Shown here: positions 1 to 5,460 of the stretch, in pieces
Position numbering within the stretch: position 1 is the first letter of the stretch
Layout of the letters: every line of letters starts with the position of its first letter
Source: Mycobacterium sp.
GTDB taxonomy: Bacteria > Actinomycetota > Actinomycetes > Mycobacteriales > Mycobacteriaceae
Reading direction: 5' to 3'
DNA: 6,913 nt
Assembly: GCA_029256565.1 (NCBI GenBank)
Contig: JAQSXQ010000095.1
Coordinates: 1-6,913, forward strand
The notes under the pieces: generated by a model
The model's database searches: none
What the model saw: the letters and a program-made list of their open reading frames with translations, nothing else
Told to the model about the DNA's origin: nothing
Made by a program: the position numbers and the translations under genes

Positions 1-197
1 GTCACGCTGTCCTGGACGTTGGAGCCATCCCCGATCTCGATCGGCTCGATCTCCGCGCGCAGCGTGGCGCCGTACCAGATGCTGGCCTTGGCGCCCAACG
101 AGATTCGTCCGACGAGGGCGGCGTTCGGCGCCACCCACGCCTCGGCGTGCAGCTGCGGCGAGTGGCCGTTGACGGTCAGGATCAGAGGCTCTGGCAT
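1..197 (-). CDS. Gamma-carbonic-anhydrase-like hexapeptide-repeat protein (5' part only)
   Basis: The first 65 codons are inside the window; the rest lies beyond base 1. The protein begins MPEPLILTVNG and then shows the left-handed beta-helix pattern of the gamma-carbonic anhydrase family: 'AWVAPNAALVGRISLG' around residues 20-35, 'SIWYGATLRAE' at 39-49 and 'IGDGSNVQDSV' at 55-65. R47 and the Q62-D63 pair match conserved positions of the archaeal gamma enzyme. The position where that enzyme has Asp in Arg-x-Asp is Glu here (E49). The zinc-binding histidines would lie downstream, outside the window, so catalysis cannot be judged; many family members have other or unknown functions. The start has no clear Shine-Dalgarno sequence but follows a -10-like TACGAT by 6 nt, which suits a leaderless start. 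It lies 34 bp downstream of the GlxA-type regulator on the same strand, so co-transcription is also possible. Confidence 0.85.
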   Translation of the reverse strand, partial: MPEPLILTVNGHSPQLHAEAWVAPNAALVGRISLGAKASIWYGATLRAEIEPIEIGDGSNVQDSV

Positions 198-203
198 GCC
201 GCG

Positions 204-209
204 ATCGTA
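204..209 (-). promoter_or_regulatory. Candidate -10 box for a leaderless transcript
   Basis: On the minus strand TACGAT (TANNNT form) ends 6 nt before the ATG at 197. Transcription would then start at or next to the A of the start codon. Leaderless mRNAs are common in mycobacteria, and no Shine-Dalgarno sequence is visible here. I see no good -35 box, so this is a weak single-motif call. Confidence 0.3.
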
Positions 210-231
210 GGCACCGCCGACGTGGCGCCGG

Positions 232-1191
232 TCACGCGCCCTGGTAGACCCTGCGGTAGCTGGACGGCGACATGCCCACGCCGCGGCGCAGATGGTGGCG
301 CAGGTTGCCCGCGGTCCCCAGCCCCGACAGCCGTGCCACCTCGTCGATGCCGAGGTCGCGGGTCTCGAGGAGTTCGCGGGCCAGGTCGAGGCGGCGCTGG
401 CGGATCCACACGCCTGGGGCCTGGCCGGTCTCCTCCCGGAAGCGCCGGTTGAACGTGCGCGGGCTCATGTGCGCGCGCCGGGCGAGCTGCTCCACGGTCA
501 GTTCGCCGTCGAGGTGTCGCAGCGCCCACTGCCGGGTGTCAGCCGTCGACGCCTCGTCGGTCACCGGGATCTGGTGGTCGATGAACTGCGCCTGACCACC
601 CTCGCGCCACGGCGGCACCACGCAGTGCCGCGCCACGCGGTTGGCCACCTGCACGCCGTGGTCGGCGCGAATCACGTGCAGGCACAGGTCGATTCCCGCG
701 GCGAGGCCGGCGGACGTCAGCACGTCGCCCTCGTCGACGAACAGCACGTTCTCGTCGACGTCGACGAGCGGGTGCATGCGCTGCAGGTCGGCGGCGAACT
801 TCCAGTGGGTGGTGGCGCGCCGACCGTCGAGCAGGCCGGCGGCGGCCAGCACGAACGCCCCCGTGCAGATCGACACCATCCGGGTCCCGGGTCGTACCGA
901 CGCGAGCGCCTCCCGCAGGCGGTCGGAGAGCACGCCCTGGGTGCGCGCCTCGGGGTATCGCGTGCCAGGTATCACGACCGTGTCCGCGGTCGCGAGCGCT
1001 TCGGGGCCGGCCGCCGGGACGACGTCGTAGCCGGACGTACCGGGGACCGGCTGACGGTCCAGCCCGCAGGTGATGACGTCGTAGAGGCCCTCGCCCGCGT
1101 CGTCCTCGGCGGATCCGAACAACATAGGGGCGATCGCGGCGTCGAATCCGACGACCGGCGCGAGCAGGAGGACCACGACGCGATGCGGCAT
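232..1191 (-). CDS. GlxA/FtrA-family transcriptional regulator (DJ-1/PfpI domain + AraC HTH)
   Basis: A 319-residue protein with the normal two-domain layout and length of the GATase1-like AraC regulators. Residues about 4-185 form a DJ-1/PfpI fold: 'VVVLLLAPVVGFD' at the N terminus, and the elbow 'SICTGAFVLAAAGLLDG' with Cys109, followed by 'TTHW' with His129. In this family the domain is usually a ligand sensor rather than a protease. Residues about 220-316 are an AraC-type domain with two helix-turn-helices: 'LTVEQLARRAHMSPRTFNRRF' (231-251) and 'GIDEVARLSGLGTAGNLRHHLRR' (281-303), ending in the typical 'GMSPSSYRR'. I chose the ATG at 1191 because homology begins there (MPHRVVVLL). It has only a weak purine-rich stretch upstream (AAGATGG). 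Some relatives control catabolism of amino acids, carnitine or glycine betaine, but the ligand here is unknown. It is divergent from an MFS transporter, with probable operator repeats between them, which suggests that it controls the transporter and itself. Confidence 0.93.
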   Translation of the reverse strand: MPHRVVVLLLAPVVGFDAAIAPMLFGSAEDDAGEGLYDVITCGLDRQPVPGTSGYDVVPAAGPEALATADTVVIPGTRYPEARTQGVLSDRLREALASVRPGTRMVSICTGAFVLAAAGLLDGRRATTHWKFAADLQRMHPLVDVDENVLFVDEGDVLTSAGLAAGIDLCLHVIRADHGVQVANRVARHCVVPPWREGGQAQFIDHQIPVTDEASTADTRQWALRHLDGELTVEQLARRAHMSPRTFNRRFREETGQAPGVWIRQRRLDLARELLETRDLGIDEVARLSGLGTAGNLRHHLRRGVGMSPSSYRRVYQGA

Positions 1192-1200
1192 GCACCCATC

Positions 1201-1236
1201 TTGGCACGTTCTTGACGACTGCTGGCATTCATGCCA
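1201..1236. promoter_or_regulatory. Candidate operator between the GlxA-type regulator and the MFS gene
   Basis: A perfect inverted repeat TGGCAT-tc-ATGCCA occupies 1223-1236. A further direct copy of the half-site, TGGCA at 1202-1206, begins exactly 21 bp before the one at 1223, which puts the two on the same face of the helix. AraC-family proteins commonly bind direct half-sites about 21 bp apart. The far half-site is 10 bp from the regulator's start codon, so binding could also repress the regulator. The overlap of the inverted repeat with an alternative transporter ATG at 1231 favours the later ATG at 1279. The identity of the binding protein is inferred from position. Confidence 0.5.
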
Positions 1237-1278
1237 CTGGCGGGTGACTCCATCACCGATCAGAGTGTTCGGGTGGCT

Positions 1279-2571
1279 ATGACTGGTCGTGAGACGACCG
1301 ACCTCGAGGCGGGATCGCGGCGGGCGGGTCCGCGCGTGCACTGGGCCTGGGTGGTGGCGGCGGTCAGCTTCGTCGCGATCCTCGGCGCGGCGGGTTTCCG
1401 CTCGGTGCCCGGCGTGATGATGACGCCGCTGCACGACGAGTTCGGGTGGTCGCACGGCACCGTCGGCCTGGCGATGTCGGTCAACATGACGCTGTTCGGC
1501 CTCACCGCGCCCTTCGCCGCGGCGCTGATGGATCGGTTCGGCGTCCGGCCCGTGCTGTGCGCGGCGCTGCTGCTCATCACGGCCGGATCGGCGCTGTCGG
1601 TGACGATGACGGCGAGCTGGCAGCTGGTGCTGTTCTGGGGCGTGCTCGTCGGCATGGGCACGGGGTCCATCTCGATGGGCTTCGTGGCGACCATCGCCAC
1701 GCGGTGGTTCGAGGAACGACGCGGGCTGGTCACCGGCGTGCTCACCGCGGCAGGCGCGACGGGTCAGCTGATCTTCCTGCCGGTCGTCGCGGAGGTGACC
1801 ACCCGACACGGCTGGCGCTGGGCGTCGCTGATCGTGGCCGCCGCGGCGCTGGCGGTCGTCCCCCTCGTCCTGGTGTTCATGCGCAACCATCCGTCCGACC
1901 GCGGTCTCACCGCCTACGGCGCCACCGAGGCCTCCGCGCCTGCCGTCGTTGCCACGGGCAGCTTCCGCGCGGCCTTCGACGGGCTGCGCATCGGCGCCCG
2001 CGTTCCCGCCTTCTGGCTGCTGGCGTCGAGCTTTGCGATCTGCGGCATGACCACCAACGGACTGATCGGCACGCACTTCATCCCCGCGGCAAACGACCAC
2101 GGTATGCCGACCACGGTCGCGGCCGGACTGTTGGCGACCGTCGGGATCCTCGACGTCGCGGGCACCGTGTTCTCCGGCTGGCTGACCGACCGCGTCGACC
2201 CTCGGCTGCTGCTCGTCGTCTACTACGCGGGCCGCGGCCTGTCGCTGCTGTGCCTGCCCGCGCTGCTCTCACCGCACGCCAACCCGGGCACCTGGGTCTT
2301 CATCATCTTCTACGGGCTGGACTGGGTGGCCACCGTGCCGCCCACGATCGCCCTGTGCCGCACCTACTTCGGCGCGCGCACCCCCGTGGTCTTCGGCTGG
2401 GTGTTCGCGTCCCACCAGATCGGCGCCGCCGTCGCCGCCGCGGGCGCGGGATGGCTGCGCGACCTCCAGGGCGACTACGACCTCGCCTTCTACCTGGCCG
2501 CCGGACTGTGTGCCGTCGCGGCGGTGCTGTGCCTGGGCGTGCGCGCACCGGCGTCCCGGACCCCGGTGTGA
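1279..2571 (+). CDS. MFS transporter, 12 TM (monocarboxylate/OFA-like)
   Basis: A 430-residue integral membrane protein of usual major facilitator length. A short polar N terminus is followed by hydrophobic segments starting at about residue 21 (HWAWVVAAVSFVAILGAAGF). The first half has the loop 2-3 signature 'DRFGVRPVL' (85-93), repeated in degenerate form in the second half as 'DRVDPR' (304-309). Residues about 201-243 are the central cytoplasmic loop. The segments 'FGWSHGTVGLAMSVNM' and 'RWFEERRGLVTGVLTAAGATG' resemble the oxalate/formate and monocarboxylate branch, so an organic anion is a reasonable substrate guess, but it is not proven. ATG 1279 is preceded by the G-rich GGGTGG. An in-frame ATG at 1231 would add 16 residues (MPLAGDSITDQSVRVA) but overlaps the inverted repeat and has no ribosome binding site. 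The gene is divergent from the GlxA-type regulator, its probable controller. Confidence 0.92.
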   Translation: MTGRETTDLEAGSRRAGPRVHWAWVVAAVSFVAILGAAGFRSVPGVMMTPLHDEFGWSHGTVGLAMSVNMTLFGLTAPFAAALMDRFGVRPVLCAALLLITAGSALSVTMTASWQLVLFWGVLVGMGTGSISMGFVATIATRWFEERRGLVTGVLTAAGATGQLIFLPVVAEVTTRHGWRWASLIVAAAALAVVPLVLVFMRNHPSDRGLTAYGATEASAPAVVATGSFRAAFDGLRIGARVPAFWLLASSFAICGMTTNGLIGTHFIPAANDHGMPTTVAAGLLATVGILDVAGTVFSGWLTDRVDPRLLLVVYYAGRGLSLLCLPALLSPHANPGTWVFIIFYGLDWVATVPPTIALCRTYFGARTPVVFGWVFASHQIGAAVAAAGAGWLRDLQGDYDLAFYLAAGLCAVAAVLCLGVRAPASRTPV

Positions 2572-2593
2572 CCTCGTGGCCCAGGTCACTCCG
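2564..2593 (+). terminator. Hairpin at the 3' end of the MFS gene (possible terminator)
   Basis: GTGACCT (2568-2574, containing the MFS stop codon) pairs with AGGTCAC (2583-2589) over an 8-nt loop. After one mismatch, CGG (2564-2566) pairs with CCG (2591-2593). There is no T-run, so if it terminates it is not the classic type. The right arm can instead pair with GTGACC at 2608-2613 (AGGTCAC or GGTCAC with an 18-nt gap), giving a competing hairpin at 2584-2613. Confidence 0.4.
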
Positions 2594-2595
2594 AT

Positions 2596-2626
2596 TTGGC
2601 GGATGGCGTGACCGTCCACATACCAT
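2596..2626 (+). promoter_or_regulatory. Possible promoter of the fasciclin gene
   Basis: The only -10-like hexamer of the TANNNT form in the 135-bp gap is TACCAT at 2621-2626. TTGGCG at 2596-2601 could serve as a -35 box but the spacing is 19 bp, longer than ideal. It would give a leader of roughly 70-75 nt. I see no motif resembling the SigK promoter known for mpt70/mpt83 in M. tuberculosis. This is a weak call. Confidence 0.25.
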
Positions 2627-2694
2627 TCGAGGGGCGATGCGTCGGGGGATGCAGTTTCTTCGCCCCATTCAACGACCGACACGTCGCACGAGCT

Positions 2695-2700
2695 GAGGAG
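2695..2700 (+). promoter_or_regulatory. Ribosome binding site fixing the GTG start of the fasciclin gene
   Basis: GAGGAG lies 6 nt before GTG 2707. It supports that start over an in-frame ATG at 2596, which would put 37 extra non-signal-like residues ahead of the signal peptide. Confidence 0.75.
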
Positions 2701-2706
2701 CCGAAC

Positions 2707-3435
2707 GTGAAGACTCAAACCAGCAAGGCCCTGGGAATGACGGCGGCGATCGCCGCTCTCGCAGTGTCGCTGCCGATGGCGATCACCGCTCAGGCCGAGC
2801 CGACGCCCACCGAGACCACCACCGTCAAGCCGCCCGCCGATCCGCAGGGCAACTGCGATCCGGTGCGCAGCGAGCTGTCCACCGCGGGCACCAGCCTCGC
2901 CAACCTGGCGTCGCAGCCCGTCGGCCAGGTCATTGCGGCCATCCCGTCGCTGAGCACGTTCTCGTCGGCCATCTCCGGCGGACTGAACCCCGAGGTGAAC
3001 ATCGTCCCGGTGCTGGAGAACGGCCCCTACGTCGTCTTCGCCCCGACCAACGACGCCTTCGCCAAGCTCGATCCGGCGCAGCTCGAGGCGCTGCGGACCG
3101 ATCCGGCCGCGCTGAGCAAGCTGGACTACTACCACGTCTTCCTCGGTCTGCTGAACCCCGGCGACGTGGCGGGTCAGCGACCCACCCAGCAGGGTGAAGA
3201 GGTCCTGGTCACCGGCAAGGACGGCGACATCAAGGTCAACGACACCGCCAAGGTGATCTGCGGCGGCATCCAGGCAGCCAACGCGCGGATCTACATCATC
3301 GACACGGTGCTCGATCCGGCCGCGCCGCCGGCGCCGCTCACGCCGAAGACGTCCTTCGACAACACCGGCAAGCCGCTCACCCCGACGTCGTCCACCACCA
3401 CGACGACCTCCAGCGTGGCGCCCGCCGTCGGCTGA
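2707..3435 (+). CDS. Secreted fasciclin-domain protein, MPT70-like
   Basis: A 242-residue exported protein. Residues 1-30 are a Sec signal peptide: a short basic start (MKTQTSK), a hydrophobic core (MTAAIAALAVSLPMAI) and a likely cut after AQA at position 30. There is no lipobox cysteine, so it should be released or wall-associated rather than lipid-anchored, like MPT70 rather than MPT83. A Thr/Pro-rich linker (31-46) precedes one FAS1 domain (about 65-205), with the H1 motif 'NGPYVVFAPTNDAFAKL' (105-121), the YH motif in 'YYHVFLG' (141-147) and the H2 motif 'GGIQAANARIYIIDTVL' (186-202). Cys50 and Cys185 are the only cysteines of the mature protein and probably form the disulfide seen in MPT70. 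The tail 'TPTSSTTTTTSSVAPAVG' and the N-terminal Thr/Pro stretch are likely O-mannosylation sites. Fasciclin domains mediate adhesion or surface interactions; the specific role is unknown. No sigK/rskA pair adjoins it. It is convergent with the acyl-CoA operon. Confidence 0.92.
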   Translation: MKTQTSKALGMTAAIAALAVSLPMAITAQAEPTPTETTTVKPPADPQGNCDPVRSELSTAGTSLANLASQPVGQVIAAIPSLSTFSSAISGGLNPEVNIVPVLENGPYVVFAPTNDAFAKLDPAQLEALRTDPAALSKLDYYHVFLGLLNPGDVAGQRPTQQGEEVLVTGKDGDIKVNDTAKVICGGIQAANARIYIIDTVLDPAAPPAPLTPKTSFDNTGKPLTPTSSTTTTTSSVAPAVG

Positions 3436-3445
3436 CACACCACGA

Positions 3446-3483
3446 AAGAACGGCCCGGGACCACGTTGTCCCGGGCCGTTCTT
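3446..3483. terminator. Bidirectional intrinsic terminator between convergent genes
   Basis: A perfect 16-bp stem pairs AAGAACGGCCCGGGAC (3446-3461) with GTCCCGGGCCGTTCTT (3468-3483) around a 6-nt loop (CACGTT). It lies 10 bp after the fasciclin stop and 17 bp from the end of the acyl-CoA dehydrogenase gene. The T-rich end (TTCTT) on the plus strand and its mirror on the minus strand let it act for both genes. Confidence 0.92.
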
Positions 3484-3500
3484 GGTTCGTTGGGCCGTAT

Positions 3501-4643
3501 CTAGAGGCCGAGGTCCTTGCCGATGATCTCCTTCATGATCTCGGTCGTGCCGCCGTAGATCGTCTGGATGCGGACGTCGACGTAGTCGCGGGCCACCTTG
3601 TACTCGTTCATGTAGCCGTAGCCGCCGTGCAGCTGGACGCAGGCGTCGACGACCCGCTTGTTCAGCTCGGTGCACCACCACTTGGCCTTGGACGCCTGCA
3701 CGGCCGTCAGCTCGCCGTCGACCGCGGCACGCAGGCAGCGGTCGATGTACTGCTCGCCGATCTCCAATTCGGTGTCCAGCTCGGCCATCACGAAGCGGCT
3801 GTGCTGGAAGCTGCCGATCGGCTTGCCGAACGCCTTGCGGTCCTTCACGTACTGCAGCGTGTCGTCGAACGTGGCACGCGCGCCCGCGATGGCGGCGATG
3901 CCGATCGACAGCCGCTCGGACGGCAGGTTCGTCATCAGGTGGTAGAAGCCCTTGCCCTCCTCGCCGAGGAGGTTCGCATTGGGCACTCGCACGTTCTCGA
4001 AGTGCAGTTCGGCGGTGTCGGCGAAGTGCAGCCCCATCTTGTCGAGCTTGCGGCCGCGGGTGAAGCCCGGCATGTCGCGTTCGACGACCAGCAGCGAGAA
4101 ACCCTTGTGGCCTGCCTCGGGATTGGTGCGCGCCACCACGACGACGAGGTCGGAGTTGATGCCCGCGGAGATGAACGTCTTGGAGCCGTTGAGGATCCAG
4201 TCGTCGCCGTCGCGTACCGCGGTGGTCTTGATGCCCGCCAGGTCGCTGCCCGCGCCGGGCTCGGTCATGGCGACCGCGCCGATGAGTTCACCGGTGATGT
4301 ACCCGGGCAGCCACCGCGCCTGCTGCTCGTCGTTGGCGAGGTTGGCGAAGTACGGCCCGACGATGTCGTTCTGCAGGCTCAGCCCGGGGGTGGCCGCCCC
4401 GTAGCGGGCGAACTCCTCGACGATCACGGCGTTGAACCGGAAGTCCTCGACACCCCCGCCGCCGAACTTCTCCGGCAGGTTGAAGCCGATCAGGCCGTAC
4501 TTGCCTGCGGCGACGTAGGATTCGCGGTCGACGAGTCGCTCGCTGTCCCACTTCTCGGCGTACGGCGCGCACTCCTTCTCGAGGAACTGACGCGCGGTCT
4601 GCCGCAACTGCTCGTGCTCTTCTTCGAAGACGAGTCTCTTCAT
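3501..4643 (-). CDS. Acyl-CoA dehydrogenase (FadE family)
   Basis: A 380-residue FAD enzyme of normal family length that would oxidise an acyl-CoA to the trans-2-enoyl-CoA, passing electrons to ETF. Family signatures are in order: an N-terminal helical domain, 'MTEPGAGSD' (126-134) and 'FISAG' (157-161) in the beta domain, 'DRKAFGKPIGSFQ' (268-280) and 'QLHGGYGYM' (337-345) for FAD binding at the dimer interface, and a C-terminal 'IYGGTTEIM' (362-370). The catalytic Glu of short/medium-chain enzymes (IYEGT) is Gly364 here. E243 in 'SERLSIG' aligns with the alternative base of isovaleryl-CoA and long-chain dehydrogenases, so the enzyme is probably active on a branched, long or otherwise bulky acyl-CoA. 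The ATG at 4643 has a good AGGAAGG site that overlaps the hydratase stop codon, which lies 13 nt upstream, so translation is likely coupled. It is the last gene of the operon. The exact fadE number cannot be assigned by eye. Confidence 0.94.
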   Translation of the reverse strand: MKRLVFEEEHEQLRQTARQFLEKECAPYAEKWDSERLVDRESYVAAGKYGLIGFNLPEKFGGGGVEDFRFNAVIVEEFARYGAATPGLSLQNDIVGPYFANLANDEQQARWLPGYITGELIGAVAMTEPGAGSDLAGIKTTAVRDGDDWILNGSKTFISAGINSDLVVVVARTNPEAGHKGFSLLVVERDMPGFTRGRKLDKMGLHFADTAELHFENVRVPNANLLGEEGKGFYHLMTNLPSERLSIGIAAIAGARATFDDTLQYVKDRKAFGKPIGSFQHSRFVMAELDTELEIGEQYIDRCLRAAVDGELTAVQASKAKWWCTELNKRVVDACVQLHGGYGYMNEYKVARDYVDVRIQTIYGGTTEIMKEIIGKDLGL

Positions 4644-4656
4644 GGGTGTGCCCTTC

Positions 4657-5460
4657 CTACTTCGCTTGCCAGACCGGTGCGCGCTTCTCCGCGAAGGCCA
4701 TCGGCCCCTCCTTGGCGTCCGCCGATCGCAGGACTGCGCCCATCTCGCGCATCGTCCTGGTCCAGCCCGCCTGCTCGCCGGTGATGGCGCCCTCGTCGAC
4801 GCCGAGCGCGACGCGCTTGCTCGCCCACACCGCCAGCGGCGCGTTGACGGTGATCCGCTCGGCCAGCGCCAGTGCGGCGTCGACCACGGTGCCGTCGGGC
4901 ACCACCTGGTTGATCAGACCCCACTTCAGGGCGTCGGCCGACGTCATCGGCTCGCCGGTGAAGATCATCTCCATCGCGACCTTGCGGGGCAGATGGTCGA
5001 CGATGCGGAACACTCCGCCTGCAGCGGCGATGAGGCCCCGCTTGACCTCGGGCAGACCGAACTTCGTCCGCTCCTCGGCCACCACCAGATCACTGGCGAG
5101 CGCCAGTTCGGTGCCGCCACCGAGCGCGGTGCCGTTGACCGCGGCGATGGTCGGCTTGTCGATCAAGTGCTGGACGTAGCCTGCGAAACCCCACTCCCCG
5201 TGCTCGGGGTGGTAGAGGTTCTCCCGCCGTGCAATCGCCTTGAGATCCGCACCCGCACAGAACGTCTGACCGGCGCCGGTGATGACGACGGCCCGCACCT
5301 CGGGGTCGTTCTGCGCCTCCGCCAGGGCATCGCCGACGGCGATGCTCACCGATGCGTTGATCGCGTTGCGGGCCTCGGGACGGTTGAGCGTGATCAGGAG
5401 GACGTTGCCCCGGCGCTCGGTGAGAGCGCCGGGTGCAGCCGTCTCGGTCTCCGCCGTCAC
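4657..5460 (-). CDS. Enoyl-CoA hydratase/isomerase (crotonase family)
   Basis: A 267-residue crotonase-fold enzyme of usual length that would hydrate a trans-2-enoyl-CoA to the 3-hydroxyacyl-CoA. The oxyanion-hole segments are 'TFCAGADLKAI' (66-76) and 'NGTALGGGTELALASD' (109-124). Both catalytic glutamates of classical hydratases are present: E118 (GGGTE) and E138 (FGLPE), 20 residues apart as in rat crotonase. This favours a true hydratase over an isomerase or an inactive paralogue. The start is GTG at 5460, which overlaps the thiolase stop as GTGA (4-nt overlap). An in-frame upstream ATG at 5505 would extend 45 nt into the thiolase gene and adds nothing family-like. The ribosome site before the GTG is poor, so translation probably depends on termination at the thiolase stop. 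Position between thiolase and acyl-CoA dehydrogenase supports a shared beta-oxidation role. The echA number and substrate are not identifiable. Confidence 0.94.
   Translation of the reverse strand: MTAETETAAPGALTERRGNVLLITLNRPEARNAINASVSIAVGDALAEAQNDPEVRAVVITGAGQTFCAGADLKAIARRENLYHPEHGEWGFAGYVQHLIDKPTIAAVNGTALGGGTELALASDLVVAEERTKFGLPEVKRGLIAAAGGVFRIVDHLPRKVAMEMIFTGEPMTSADALKWGLINQVVPDGTVVDAALALAERITVNAPLAVWASKRVALGVDEGAITGEQAGWTRTMREMGAVLRSADAKEGPMAFAEKRAPVWQAK

Noticed and set aside
1212..1217. TTGACG as a -35 box for the MFS gene
   Set aside because: No TANNNT-type -10 hexamer is found 16-19 bp downstream, so it does not make a credible promoter.
1231..1278. Upstream ATG start for the MFS gene at 1231
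   Set aside because: It would place the start codon inside the inverted repeat 1223-1236, lacks a ribosome site, and adds 16 residues not typical of the family. It is not fully excluded.
232..2100. A single open minus-strand frame of 622 codons covering the regulator and running antisense through the MFS gene
   Set aside because: The portion beyond 1191 is a low-complexity Arg/His/Asp/Gln-rich shadow of the GC-rich MFS gene. Regulator homology starts at MPHRVVV, and the intergenic operator lies inside the extension.
2269..3681. Long minus-strand frame antisense to the fasciclin gene
   Set aside because: Its translation is Arg/Gly-rich with no domain, it crosses the strong terminator, and it overlaps two well-supported genes.
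3627..4784. Long plus-strand frames opposite the acyl-CoA dehydrogenase, hydratase (4642-5526) and thiolase (5433-6233)
   Set aside because: These are mirror frames produced by strong G/C third-position bias. Their products show no motifs, while the minus-strand genes carry complete catalytic signatures.
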